Assembly: GCA_009780885.1 (NCBI GenBank)
Contig: WQZF01000018.1
Location: 1 to 38,292 of the forward strand
DNA length: 38,292 bases
Reading direction: 5' to 3'
DNA from: Betaproteobacteria bacterium
Lineage (GTDB): Bacteria > Pseudomonadota > Gammaproteobacteria > Burkholderiales > Rhodocyclaceae
Shown piece after piece: positions 25,431 to 34,400 of this stretch (its first letter is position 1; every line of letters begins with the position of its first letter). The translations under genes and the position numbers were made by a program. Under the pieces are notes generated by a model. It saw nothing but the letters and a program-made list of their open reading frames with translations. It did not search any database and had not been told where the DNA came from.

Positions 25431-25550
25431 CTATTTGCGGTTCCTTCTTCGGGAAAGCTGCATAACGGCCAGCACGATGAAAATCAGCAGAGCCAGTGCA
25501 ATCACGGGAAGGCCCAGAATCAGCCAGTGAAAGATGCTGAAACTACCCAC
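25431..25550 (-). CDS. TatA-like 39-residue membrane microprotein
   Basis: A GTG-started frame of 39 codons begins MGSFSIFHWLI, which matches the start of the next gene's TatA ([11 protein letters not shown]) at eight of eleven positions. It then forms one hydrophobic span (LPVIALALLIFIVLAVM) and ends SRRRNRK. It lacks the GTKKL hinge and the amphipathic helix, so it cannot be a complete TatA. It lies between the HIT gene and tatA in the same direction, with GGGA about 7 bases upstream. It could be a degenerate tandem copy or a small accessory protein. The sequence match is direct; function is inference. Confidence 0.6.
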   Translation of the reverse strand: MGSFSIFHWLILGLPVIALALLIFIVLAVMQLSRRRNRK

Positions 25551-25573
25551 AAATTGTTCCCGCTTTTTGCCTT

Positions 25574-25936
25574 TTATGAATTTTCCGCGCGCCGGAGCAT
25601 CGGCCCGACCATCTCCGGCCCGCCGACGATATGAAAGTGCAAATGCGGCACTTCCTGGCCTCCGATGGACCCGACATTCACGATCAGCCGGAAACCTTCC
25701 GGGCTGCCCGCCTCGACGGCGAGGCGATTCGCGGCGGCCATCATGTTGCCGAGCAGCGGCGCGTCCTCCGGCCCGACCCCGGCCAGCGAGGCGATATGCT
25801 TTTTCGGGATCAGCAGCAGATGCACCGGGCGCAGCGGATGGATGTCATGAAATGCGAGCATTTCGTCGTTTTCAAAAACTTTCCGCGCCGGGATTTCGCC
25901 GCGCACGATCTTGCAGAAAATGCAGTCTTCGCTCAT
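25574..25936 (-). CDS. Histidine triad (HIT) family hydrolase
   Basis: The 120-residue product has the HinT pattern: EDCIFCKIVRGEIPARKVF at the start, HPLRPVHLLLIPKKHIASLA in the middle, and the triad HLHFHIVGG near residue 103. HinT-type enzymes hydrolyse adenosine 5'-phosphoramidates. ATG 25936 begins the family's usual N-terminus; a GTG at 25948 overlapping the hisE stop would add four residues. Its place between hisE and tatA is typical for Betaproteobacteria. Confidence 0.94.
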   Translation of the reverse strand: MSEDCIFCKIVRGEIPARKVFENDEMLAFHDIHPLRPVHLLLIPKKHIASLAGVGPEDAPLLGNMMAAANRLAVEAGSPEGFRLIVNVGSIGGQEVPHLHFHIVGGPEMVGPMLRRAENS

Positions 25937-25944
25937 TGCCCCGC

Positions 25945-26325
25945 TCACTTTGCCGCCGTTCTCGACCGTTTTTCGTCGATCCCCGAAATACCTTCGCGGC
26001 GGCGCATTTCCTGGAACACATCCTCGATCGTCAGGCCATAGAAAGCCAGCAGCACCATCGTGTGATAAACCACATCGGTGGCTTCCCAGACTACATGCAG
26101 GCGGTTTCCTTCCTTTCCGGCCATGATCAGTTCGGCGGATTCCTCGCCGATCTTTTTCAGGATCGAATCCGGCCCATCCGCAAACAGTTTTGCCGTATAG
26201 GACTTGTCCGGATCGGCATGACGCCTTGAGAGCAGGGTTTCCGACAAACGCTGGAGGACTTCCTGCGTCGTGGATGCTTTCATCATCGGCTGCGGAGCCT
26301 CTTGCGTGGTGGATGTTTCCATCAT
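25945..26325 (-). CDS. hisE: Phosphoribosyl-ATP pyrophosphatase
   Basis: HisE performs the second step of histidine synthesis, removing pyrophosphate from phosphoribosyl-ATP. The product has the family's [19 protein letters not shown] and the metal-site helices [15 protein letters not shown] and [13 protein letters not shown]. Its N-terminus holds an internal duplication: [13 protein letters not shown] is followed by [13 protein letters not shown], a 39-bp repeat that gives two possible starts (26325 and 26286). The second gives the normal family length. The first ATG overlaps the hisI stop codon, favouring the longer form of 126 residues. Confidence 0.93.
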   Translation of the reverse strand: MMETSTTQEAPQPMMKASTTQEVLQRLSETLLSRRHADPDKSYTAKLFADGPDSILKKIGEESAELIMAGKEGNRLHVVWEATDVVYHTMVLLAFYGLTIEDVFQEMRRREGISGIDEKRSRTAAK

Positions 26326-26723
26326 TTGTAGATTTCCTTCGGGTTTTTGATCACCGGATCGACAGCTTCCCAGCGATCGTTGTGCAATTCATGGAAAAAA
26401 CAGCTTGTTCGCCCGGTATGGCAGGCAATACCGCCTTCCTGAACGATTTCGAGCAGAAGCACGTCGCCGTCGCAATCGGTGCGCAGGGAGCGGACTTTCT
26501 GGAAATGCCCCGATTCCTCGCCCTTGCGCCACAAGCGTCGACGGGAACGTGACCAGTATACCGCGTTACCGCTTTTGACCGTCTCTGTCAGGGCTTCGCG
26601 GTTCATCCACGCGAACATCATGACGCGGCCCGAGCCGGATTCCTGCGCGATGGCCGGAATCAGTCCATCGGCATCCCAGCGCAGGGCGTCGAGCCAGGGG
26701 TGAAGGGGATCGAGATCGCTCAT
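26322..26723 (-). CDS. hisI: Phosphoribosyl-AMP cyclohydrolase
   Basis: HisI opens the adenine ring of phosphoribosyl-AMP, the third step of histidine synthesis, using zinc. The 133-residue product has [36 protein letters not shown], the metal residues in [11 protein letters not shown], and [13 protein letters not shown] with its paired cysteines. The protein is the stand-alone form, not fused with HisE. It overlaps hisE by ATGA and lies 3 bp after hisF. Confidence 0.96.
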   Translation of the reverse strand: MSDLDPLHPWLDALRWDADGLIPAIAQESGSGRVMMFAWMNREALTETVKSGNAVYWSRSRRRLWRKGEESGHFQKVRSLRTDCDGDVLLLEIVQEGGIACHTGRTSCFFHELHNDRWEAVDPVIKNPKEIYK

Positions 26724-26726
26724 GTC

Positions 26727-27488
26727 CTAAAGCCTCACTTCGATGCCGCGAGCCTTCAGGAATTCCTTGGCTTCCCGCACGGTATGGGTTCCGAAGTGAA
26801 AGATCGACGCGGCCAGCACCGCATCGGCGCCGCCCAGCGTGACGCCATCGGCCAGATGCTGCAAATTGCCGACGCCGCCGCTGGCGATGACCGGAATCGA
26901 AACGGCATCGGAAACGGCGCGGGTCAGCGCCAGGTCAAAGCCGTTTTGCGTGCCGTCCCTGTCCATGCTCGTCAGCAGGATTTCACCCGCCCCCAGGGCT
27001 TCGACTGCGCGCGCCCACTCCACCACATCCTTGCCGGTATCCTTGCGTCCGCCGTGCGTGTAGACCGTCCATCGGCCTTCGCCCTGCTGCTTGGCGTCGA
27101 TGGCGACGACGATGCACTGGTTGCCGACCCGGGACGAAGCTTCGGCGATCAGTTCGGGATTCTGCACTGCGGCGGTATTGATGCTCACCTTGTCCGCGCC
27201 GGCATTGAGCAGGCGGCGGACATCGGCAACCGAGCGGATGCCGCCGCCGACGGTCAGCGGAATGAACACCTGCGCGGCGCATTCCTCGACGATATGCAGG
27301 ATGATGTCGCGCTCGTCGCTGGAAGCCGTGATGTCGAGAAAGGTCAGTTCATCGGCGCCCTGTTCGTCGTAGCGGCGCGCGATTTCGACCGGATCCCCGG
27401 CGTCGCGCAGATCGACGAAATTGGTGCCCTTGACCACCCGCCCGGCAGTTACGTCGAGGCAGGGGATGATGCGTTTTGCAAGTGTCAT
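26727..27488 (-). CDS. hisF: Imidazole glycerol phosphate synthase, cyclase subunit
   Basis: HisF joins HisH-derived ammonia to the PRFAR substrate, making imidazole glycerol phosphate and AICAR. The 253-residue TIM barrel starts [20 protein letters not shown], with the catalytic Asp11 in PCLDV and the second Asp in VVAIDAKQ. Phosphate-binding loops VGGGIRS and ASGGVGN are present. ATG 27488 is chosen by family alignment; upstream residues in the frame do not fit. It lies 31 bp after hisA. Confidence 0.97.
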   Translation of the reverse strand: MTLAKRIIPCLDVTAGRVVKGTNFVDLRDAGDPVEIARRYDEQGADELTFLDITASSDERDIILHIVEECAAQVFIPLTVGGGIRSVADVRRLLNAGADKVSINTAAVQNPELIAEASSRVGNQCIVVAIDAKQQGEGRWTVYTHGGRKDTGKDVVEWARAVEALGAGEILLTSMDRDGTQNGFDLALTRAVSDAVSIPVIASGGVGNLQHLADGVTLGGADAVLAASIFHFGTHTVREAKEFLKARGIEVRL

Positions 27489-27519
27489 GATCAGGATTCT
27501 GTCAATGGAGCTGGAAACA

Positions 27520-28260
27520 TCAGGCCGAATGCTGTGCCGCGTGCCGGCAAGCCGTCGCGAAATCGAGCGAGCCGTCGTAAATCGCGCGTCCGGCAATCGC
27601 CCCGATCACGCCGTCTTCGGCGATGCGGCACAAGGCTTCCACATCCGCGAGCGAAGAAAGCCCACCCGACGCGATGACGGGGATGCGCAAGGCGCGCGCC
27701 AGCCGTGAGGTGGCTTCGATATTGATCCCGGTCAGCATCCCGTCGCGGCCGATGTCGGTGTAGATGATGGCTTCGACACCGTATTCCTCGGATTTCTGCG
27801 CCAGGTCGACGACATCGTGGCCGGTCAGTTTCGACCAGCCGTCGACGGCGACCTTGCCGTCCTTCGCGTCGATTCCGACGATGACATGCCCCGGAAAGGC
27901 GGAACAGGCGTCGCGCAGGAAGCCGGGATTTTTCACCGCAGCCGTACCGATGATGACATAGGAGATTCCGCGATCGAGACAGCGCTCGATCGTGTCGAGG
28001 TCGCGGATGCCGCCGCCCAACTGGACGGGGATTTCATCGCCGACCTCATCGAGAATGGATTTGATCGCGTATTCGTTTTTCGGCTTTCCGGCAAAGGCGC
28101 CGTCGAGATCGACCAGATGCAGGCGGGAAGCGCCCTGTTCGATCCAGCGACGCGCCTGCGCCGCCGGGTTTTCGGAAAAAACGGTGCTTTCCTCCATCAG
28201 TCCTTGCCGGAGGCGGACGCACTGCCCATCTTTCAGGTCGATTGCGGGGATGATCAGCAT
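27520..28260 (-). CDS. hisA: ProFAR isomerase (HisA)
   Basis: HisA isomerises ProFAR to PRFAR in histidine synthesis. The 246-residue TIM barrel starts [20 protein letters not shown] with the catalytic Asp8. [21 protein letters not shown] with the second catalytic Asp, and [10 protein letters not shown] follow. AAGGAA lies 8 bases before ATG 28260. The paralogue hisF follows on the same strand, as is usual. Confidence 0.97.
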   Translation of the reverse strand: MLIIPAIDLKDGQCVRLRQGLMEESTVFSENPAAQARRWIEQGASRLHLVDLDGAFAGKPKNEYAIKSILDEVGDEIPVQLGGGIRDLDTIERCLDRGISYVIIGTAAVKNPGFLRDACSAFPGHVIVGIDAKDGKVAVDGWSKLTGHDVVDLAQKSEEYGVEAIIYTDIGRDGMLTGINIEATSRLARALRIPVIASGGLSSLADVEALCRIAEDGVIGAIAGRAIYDGSLDFATACRHAAQHSA

Positions 28261-28279
28261 AAGAGGTTCCTTCTCTCCT

Positions 28280-28918
28280 CTAGGGGCGCCAGGCGATGAA
28301 ATTGGCCAGCAGCGCAAGCCCGGCGCGGGCGCTTTTTTCCGGGTGAAATTGAACCGCGAAGATATTATCTCTGGCGCACGCGCTGGTAAAGGGCAGGCCG
28401 TAATCGGTGCTGCCCGCCATACAGGCATCGGTTCCGACGAAATAACTATGCACGAAATAAAAACGCGCCGGATCGGGAATATCGCGCCACAAGGGATGCG
28501 CGACGGTCTGGCGCACCATGTTCCAGCCCATGTGCGGCACCTTCAGCCGCGCTCCGTCGGCGCCGACCATTCGCGCTGCCGGAAAACGGCGCACCGTTCC
28601 GGGAAAGATTCCCAGGCCGGCGGTATCGCCTTCTTCCGAATGCTCGAACAACATCTGCTGCCCGATACAGATCCCGAGAAAGGGTTTTTCCCGCGCCGCC
28701 GCGAGCACTGCCTCGCGCAGACCGCAGGAATCGAGCGCCGCCATGCAGTCCGGCATCGCGCCCTGGCCGGGAACGACCACCCGCTCTGCGCGCATCACGG
28801 CTTCCGCGTCTGCCGTCACCACGACCTCGCGCTCCGGAGCCACATGTTCGAGGGCCTTGGCGACGGAACGCAGATTGCCCATTCCGTAATCGACGACTGC
28901 AATCGTGGCGTCTCCCAT
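28280..28918 (-). CDS. hisH: Imidazole glycerol phosphate synthase, glutaminase subunit
   Basis: HisH is a class I glutamine amidotransferase that feeds ammonia to HisF. The 212-residue product has [11 protein letters not shown] at the N-terminus, the nucleophile Cys in [12 protein letters not shown] and the catalytic His/Glu in [14 protein letters not shown] is also typical. ATG 28918 shares one base with the hisB stop codon (TGATG); a TTG just before it is less likely. It lies 19 bp before hisA. Confidence 0.97.
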   Translation of the reverse strand: MGDATIAVVDYGMGNLRSVAKALEHVAPEREVVVTADAEAVMRAERVVVPGQGAMPDCMAALDSCGLREAVLAAAREKPFLGICIGQQMLFEHSEEGDTAGLGIFPGTVRRFPAARMVGADGARLKVPHMGWNMVRQTVAHPLWRDIPDPARFYFVHSYFVGTDACMAGSTDYGLPFTSACARDNIFAVQFHPEKSARAGLALLANFIAWRP

Positions 28919-29502
28919 CAAAGCATTCCCTTGGTCGAGGGCACTCCGCTGGCGCGCGGGTCGGCTTCGAGCGCCATCCGCAGCGCCCGCCCGAAAGCCT
29001 TGAATACCGTCTCCGCCTGGTGGTGCGCGTTTACTCCGCGCAGATTGTCGATATGCACCGTCATCCGCGCATGATTGACCAGGCCCTGGAAAAATTCCCG
29101 CACCAGGTCGGCCTCGAATTGCCCGATCCAGCCGCGCGCGAAATCGACATGAAACTCCAGCCCCGGACGCCCGGAAAGATCGACGACCACGCGCGAAAGC
29201 GCCTCGTCCAGCGGCACATAAGCCTGTCCGTAGCGGCGCAGGCCCTTCTTTTCGCCTGCCGCCTCGGCCAGCGCCTGCCCGAAGGCAATCCCGATATCCT
29301 CGACCGTATGGTGCGCGTCGATATGCAAATCGCCCTGCGCCTCGACATCGAGGTCGATCAGCCCGTGACGCGCCACCTGATCGAGCATGTGATCGAGAAA
29401 GGGAATCCCGGATTCGAGGCGGGCATTGCCGCCGCCATCGAGATCGAGCTTGACCCGGACTTTCGTTTCCAGGGTATTACGAATGATTTCCGCTTGACGC
29501 AT
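28918..29502 (-). CDS. hisB: Imidazoleglycerol-phosphate dehydratase
   Basis: HisB removes water from imidazole glycerol phosphate using two manganese ions. The 194-residue monofunctional product has [18 protein letters not shown], the metal site [17 protein letters not shown] and the second site [17 protein letters not shown]. It starts [15 protein letters not shown]. It is the first gene of the operon here. The hisG, hisD and hisC genes that often precede it are not visible; the upstream space holds an AT-rich element and an unrelated gene. Confidence 0.97.
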   Translation of the reverse strand: MRQAEIIRNTLETKVRVKLDLDGGGNARLESGIPFLDHMLDQVARHGLIDLDVEAQGDLHIDAHHTVEDIGIAFGQALAEAAGEKKGLRRYGQAYVPLDEALSRVVVDLSGRPGLEFHVDFARGWIGQFEADLVREFFQGLVNHARMTVHIDNLRGVNAHHQAETVFKAFGRALRMALEADPRASGVPSTKGML

Positions 29503-29606
29503 GGCTTTTCACGGCTTCCCGGTGGATGGAAAAACTCGTATTCTAATTGGAAATTCGCCGGCACAATCCCGGAAACGCAGGAGGTCTTGCATTCTTGCAG
29601 TGCCTG

Positions 29607-29684
29607 ATTTTCTAAATTACTGTAATAATTATTGGATAAAAAACAGTACAGTAGCGAAACATTATTTAAGTAAATTTAGAAAAT
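29607..29684 (-). repeat. AT-rich palindromic element, family A, copy 6
   Basis: ATTTTCTAAATTACTGTAAT at the left, GTACAGTAGCG in the centre and AAGTAAATTTAGAAAAT at the right define this 78-bp copy. Its reverse complement matches copy 5 nearly base for base in both arms. It separates the his-tat operon from the divergent gene at 29928, 104 bp from the hisB start. Confidence 0.85.
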
Positions 29685-29714
29685 AGGGCGTAGGGGGCGT
29701 TTGCCAATCGTCCC

Positions 29715-29855
29715 GAAACCACCCCGTCAGCTTCGCTGCCACCCCTCCACGGGAGGGGAATTGAATAGCGACGCTCTTCGGAGCGCCGTTTGTTCCGAGG
29801 CAAGCATCCGGCAGGCAGGATGGGTTTCGCTTCGCTTCCCCCATCCTGCGCACTT
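29715..29855. repeat. Cluster of partial GC-rich repeats upstream of 29928
   Basis: CCCCGTCAGCTTCGCTGCC with CCCCTCCACGGGAGGGG (29720-29758) matches the unit at 14061-14106. GCAGGATGGGTTTCGCTTCG with CCCCATCCTGCGC (29816-29852) is a shortened family B relative. Together with copy 6 these fill the 425-base gap between hisB and the next gene; no gene is seen there. Confidence 0.6.
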
Positions 29856-29927
29856 TCAATCCATCATTGATCACTCTCAAGCCGCGCCAGTGCTATCCTT
29901 CATTCTTTTCGTATTTAAAGAAGAACG

Positions 29928-30812
29928 ATGAAACCCGCGCGCAATCCTGCACGGCGCAACCGGAACGGCGGTACGGTAAAGCATGGCCGGGGGCAGGATA
30001 ACAAGCTCGTCGTGCCTGACCATTGGCCGCATACCGGCAGGGTATTCTGCGAGGAAATTTCGCCTTGCGTCAGGGTCGTTCGCGACATCGGGGCGCGGAC
30101 GATGATGTTTCTCGTGCAGCGTGTACGGCCCGGCTGGTTCTATCCCTGTACGGTCGAGGATATTTGCGCGGTGCTGCGCCATCTGCCGCCGGAGGAGACC
30201 GGGAAAATCGGTTTCGTCGTGCTGCGCCAGCCGACGCGCAAACAGCGGATCCTGTCGCCGGTCTGGGGGCGAACGGTGTTTTCGTTTGCGCCGGATTTCG
30301 AGGCGAACCGGGGCGGCGACGAGGCGCATGGCGGCCCTGCGGTCGTGCTTGAGGCGCAGTGTTTGCAGCCTTTCAAATGGGACAAGTCGATGACGCCCGA
30401 CCGGCGGCGCGAATTCGAGCGCTTGCAACAGGATGGGCATCTGATCGCCGACAGCAATCATCATTTTTTCATCATGCAGCCGGACGAGGCTTCGCTGCGC
30501 CGCACCCAGCTCTACCGGACCCTGCTGCACGAGATCGGCCATCATCTGGATTACCACATCCACGGCGAGGCCGGCTGGAAGACGCGCACTGCGTTGCAAA
30601 GGGAGGATTTTGCGCACCGTTACGCGGCAGAGGCTTATGCCGCGCTGGAGGAGGCCGGGGTCGTGCCCTTCTTCCCGTTGTTCGATGCTGCCGAAATGCT
30701 CCGCGAGGGCTTGAATCCCGACGATTTCCTGCCGCCTGCGCATGCGCCTGCCGAATTTCCGGAATCCTTCGGGTTTGCCGACGAGACGCCGGTCCAAAAT
30801 CCAGTGGCTTGA
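29928..30812 (+). CDS. Uncharacterised protein with an HExxH metallopeptidase-like motif
   Basis: The 294-residue product is not recognised. It has a basic N-terminus of about 25 residues and a mixed alpha/beta middle (MFLVQRVRPGWFYPCTVEDI, ETGKIGFVVLRQPTRKQRIL). The C-terminal half contains LLHEIGHHLDYH at about residues 199-210. His201 and His205 with Glu202 fit the zinc-peptidase HExxH motif; a third ligand could be His230 or Glu235 in DFAHRYAAEAY. No signal peptide or membrane span is seen, so a cytoplasmic enzyme is likely. It lies between a repeat cluster and a convergent toxin gene whose stop is 1 bp away. Peptidase activity is inference. Confidence 0.75.
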   Translation: MKPARNPARRNRNGGTVKHGRGQDNKLVVPDHWPHTGRVFCEEISPCVRVVRDIGARTMMFLVQRVRPGWFYPCTVEDICAVLRHLPPEETGKIGFVVLRQPTRKQRILSPVWGRTVFSFAPDFEANRGGDEAHGGPAVVLEAQCLQPFKWDKSMTPDRRREFERLQQDGHLIADSNHHFFIMQPDEASLRRTQLYRTLLHEIGHHLDYHIHGEAGWKTRTALQREDFAHRYAAEAYAALEEAGVVPFFPLFDAAEMLREGLNPDDFLPPAHAPAEFPESFGFADETPVQNPVA

Positions 30813-30813
30813 T

Positions 30814-31122
30814 CTACAGCAATTCTTCGTAATTTCGCCGGGCGTAGAGAACTCTTGCGATCGTGACCCGTTTTCCTTTTTCGTCGACCCAGTAGAACAT
30901 CAGGTAGTTTCCCACGATCAGCTTGCGGTGCTCCTGCGCCAAAGCCTTGAGCGTCGGATGAACAGCGTTTGAATATGGAAAATCCCTAAGCCTTTCAGCA
31001 GCTTCGATCATTTTTTCGGCCAGTTTTATCGCTGCCTGGGGATTACAAAGTTCATGGCTGATATATCTTGCGATCTCCGCCATGTCCTGTATTGCTATTG
31101 GCAAATATTCCAGCCGGTGCAT
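30814..31122 (-). CDS. RelE/ParE-family toxin
   Basis: The 102-residue product has the ParE-type layout: LEYLPIAIQDMAEIARYIS at the N-terminus, an AAIKLAEKMIEAAERLRDFP helix, and the core strands RKLIVGNYLMFYWVDE and VTIARVLYARRNYEELL. Members inhibit gyrase (ParE) or cut mRNA (RelE); the sequence does not settle which. It follows its antitoxin by 4 bp on the same strand. It ends tail to tail with the HExxH gene. Confidence 0.88.
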   Translation of the reverse strand: MHRLEYLPIAIQDMAEIARYISHELCNPQAAIKLAEKMIEAAERLRDFPYSNAVHPTLKALAQEHRKLIVGNYLMFYWVDEKGKRVTIARVLYARRNYEELL

Positions 31123-31126
31123 TTGA

Positions 31127-31393
31127 TCAATTCCCGATGGTTTCCTTTATGACCTTCAATACATCCTTGGACGAAAACCTTTTGTCTGTCAGCGCTGCTT
31201 CCTGTTCCGCCTCTTTCAATTTGAAATATACTTCGCTCTCAAACTGCATATTTTCAAAGGCTTCCATGCTCAAGACAACCATGTCCCCATAGCCGTTTCT
31301 TGTGAGGAATACGGGTTGCGCCGTTTCATGCACCGTTCTTGATATTTCCGCAAAGTTGTTCCGCAAGTCCGAGACTGGTCTGATCATCTTCAT
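31127..31393 (-). CDS. YefM/Phd-family antitoxin
   Basis: The 88-residue product begins MKMIRPVSDLRNNFAEISRT, the DNA-binding domain of Phd/YefM antitoxins. PVFLTRNGYGDMVVLSMEAF and an acidic, charged tail follow that would wrap the toxin. AAAGGAGG precedes ATG 31393, which I prefer to an upstream start at 31423. Pairing with a ParE/RelE toxin is common. An inverted repeat at 31416-31435 is a likely operator. Confidence 0.9.
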   Translation of the reverse strand: MKMIRPVSDLRNNFAEISRTVHETAQPVFLTRNGYGDMVVLSMEAFENMQFESEVYFKLKEAEQEAALTDKRFSSKDVLKVIKETIGN

Positions 31394-31415
31394 GTTCAAT
31401 TCCTCCTTTTGAAAT

Positions 31416-31435
31416 TTTAGCATAATTGCGCTAAA
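31416..31435 (-). promoter_or_regulatory. Probable operator of the YefM/ParE operon
   Basis: TTTAGC and GCTAAA form an inverted repeat with an 8-base spacer, 23 bp upstream of the antitoxin start. On the minus strand it overlaps minus-10-like TATGCT and TAAAAT, a position expected for autorepression by the antitoxin. Confidence 0.45.
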
Positions 31436-31486
31436 TTATTCCCTTCGATTCCAAGCTGTAAAACCTTGACTCTGGAAAAAAACATC

Positions 31487-34400
31487 ATGGATTCTTCCGC
31501 CGGTTTGCCGCAAAAACAGGGGTTCGCGTTTCTTCTGGCCGCTTTGTTCATCCTTGCTGCCGCGCTTGGCTGGTGGTGGACGCGCGGCGCGAGTCCGTCC
31601 TCTTCCTCTTCCTCCCAGGCGACCATCGGGGCCGGCACGCCCTTTTCGGTGCTTTCCTGCGATGCCGAGAGCCGCAACAGTTCGGCGAGCTTGAAGGTGA
31701 GTTTTTCCGAGCCGGTGAGCCGCGCGCAGACCTTCGAGGATTTTTTCCAGGTCATCGACCTGGGGAACACGGATTCCGAAGCCGTCCAGAAGGGAAAGGG
31801 GGATATTTCGGGCGAGCCTGCGCCGAACATCGAAGCCGAGGTGAAAAAAGGCTTGCAGTCCGGCGAGAAACTGATTCAGGGAAGCTGGTTTGTGGAGGGG
31901 GATCCGCATACGCTGAATTTCCCCTATGTGTCGAGCGGGCACAAATACCGCATCCGCTTTGCCCCCGGCTTGTTGGCGCAGAGCGGCGAAAAACTCGAAA
32001 AATCGCGGGCAGAAAGCGCTTCCTGCGAGGTGCTGGCGGCGGTGGAGGAAGCCTCGTTTTTCTTCTCCAGCAAGGGAACCATCCTGCCGGCAAAACAAAA
32101 CGGCGGATTGCCGGTAACGACGGTCAACGTGCCGGAAGTCGATGTCGAATTCCTGCGCGTCGATCCGGCGCATCTGCCGGTTTTTGCGGAGCGCGTGCTC
32201 AATGCGCGCCAGAGCGCCGAAGGTTGCAGGTATGAGGATGGCGATGACGATTGCTACAGTTTCTATTACCAGGACAGAAGGGATTATCAGGGCATCACTT
32301 ACAACTCGGACTTGAATGCCCTGCGGGATATGGCCAGCAGCGTTTATCTGGGCCGTTTCCTGACCAGCGCGGGCGAAAGGAAGGCAGGCGGGCGCACCGT
32401 GACCTTCCTGCCGGTGGAGAACATCAGGGAACTCCAGGAATCGGGCATCTATATCGCGGTGATGGGGCGCCCGGGAGATTTCGACAACAGGAAGCAGGTG
32501 ACGTATTTCTACGTCAGCGACATCGGATTGCACGCGCGCCGCTACAAGGATGGGATCGAGCTTTTCGCCACTTCATTGACCAGCGGCAAGGCGATGAGGG
32601 AGATCGAATTCCAGTTGCTCGATTCCGTCGGCAAAACCCTTGCCCGCGCTCGCGCCGATGAGAGCGGGCATGCCTCGATGCGTGGCGATTTGTCCGGAGC
32701 GCGGCTGATCCTGGCCGGACGCGGCAAGGAAATGTCGGTACTGGCGCTGAAGGATCCGGGGCTTGACCTTTCCGAATTCGATATCGGCGGTCATCTGTCG
32801 AGCGAGAGCAGGATTTTTGCCTATTCCGGGCGCGATCTCTACCGCCCCGGCGAGAACCTTTCCGTTTCGATGTTTGCGCGCGATGCCAGGGGCCACATGC
32901 TCGCCGGGATTCCGCTCCAGGCGGCGCTGAAACGTCCCGACGGCAAGACGGTGCTCACGCGCTCGCTGGCGGCCTCGAATGCGCATCCCGGCTACTATCA
33001 GGAGTCTGTGGCCCTCCCGGCAGATGCGCCGACGGGGCGCTGGACGCTGGAAGTGCGCGCCGATCCGGCGGCAAAGCGGCCGGATAGCGCGCTGCGCTTT
33101 CAAGTCGAGGAATTCCTGCCGGAGCGGATGAAGCTCCTGCTGGAGTCGCAGGCCGTGACGCTCAAGCCGGGGGAATCATTTCCGGTGGATGTCCACGGCG
33201 AATATCTGTTCGGCGCTCCTGCTGCCGGAAACCGGCTGCTCGGCGCGATGGCGCTGGAGCGCGAGCAGAATCCGCTGCCCGAGCGATGGCCCGGTTATAT
33301 CTTCGGCGATTTCGCCGACGACCGGATCAAGCACAAGGAAACGGTCGACGAAACGGCGCTCGATGGCGAAGGCAAGGGGCATGTCGAACTCAAGCCCGAT
33401 GCGAATGATGCACATTCGCCAGTCAGCGTCCGCGCCAGTTTCAGCCTGCTCGAATCGGGCGGACGCCCGGTGGTGCGCTCGATCACGCGCACGATCTGGC
33501 CGGCGCCGGCGCTCATCGCGTTGCGCCCAATGTTCGAGCGCAACGTGGCGCGGGAAAAGGAAGCGGCCGAATTCGCGCTGATTCGCGTCAAGCCCGGCGG
33601 CGATTTCGCGCCGCTGCCCGAAGCCGAGTACCGGCTTTTTCTCGAAACCCGCCAGTATTACTGGCGTTATGACGATCAGAAAGGCTGGCATTCCGGCTAT
33701 GCAGAAAGCGATTCGCTGATCGCGTCGGGGAAGATTGCGCTGCAAAAGGAAGCCAAACTTTCGGCGCCGGTCGATTACGGCAGCTACCGGATCGAGGTGA
33801 AGGATCCGGAAACGGGGCAAACGCTGCGTTACCGTTTTTATGCGGGCTGGTCGGCGCAGGAAGCGGAGAAGATCGGGAACCGGCCCGACCATGTGCAGAT
33901 GCAGCTCGAAGGCGTTCCGGTGAATTTCGACCAGGGCGCAACCCGCGAAGTGAAATTGACGCTGACGCCGCCGCACGACGGCGAGGCATTGCTGATGGTC
34001 GAGGCCGCCGACAGGTTGTTGTGGTCGAAGCGCCTGCCGGTTTCCGCCCGTGGCGCGACGGTGGCGATTCCGGTCAGCAAGGAATGGGAACGGCCTGATA
34101 TTTATATTTCCGCAGTCGTTTTCCGCCCCGGCAGCCAGGGGGATCGCGTGACTCCGGCCCGCGCGGTCGGACTGGTTCATCTGCCCTTCGGAGAGGCCGC
34201 ACGCAAACTCGGAATCACGGTGGAGGCGCCGAAGAAGGCGGTTCCGGAGCGTCGCGTCGAAGCGAAAATCAAGGTGCTCGACAGCGCCGGAAAAGTGCCC
34301 GGAAAGAAGGCGATAGTCACGCTTTCAGCGGTCGATGCCGGCATTCTCAATATCACCCGCTTTGCCACGCCGGATCCTTTCGATTTCTATTTCGGCAAAC

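Noticed and set aside
29928..31393. The HExxH gene and the YefM/ParE pair as one three-gene system
   Set aside because: The HExxH gene is on the opposite strand and converges on the toxin; closeness alone does not support joint function.
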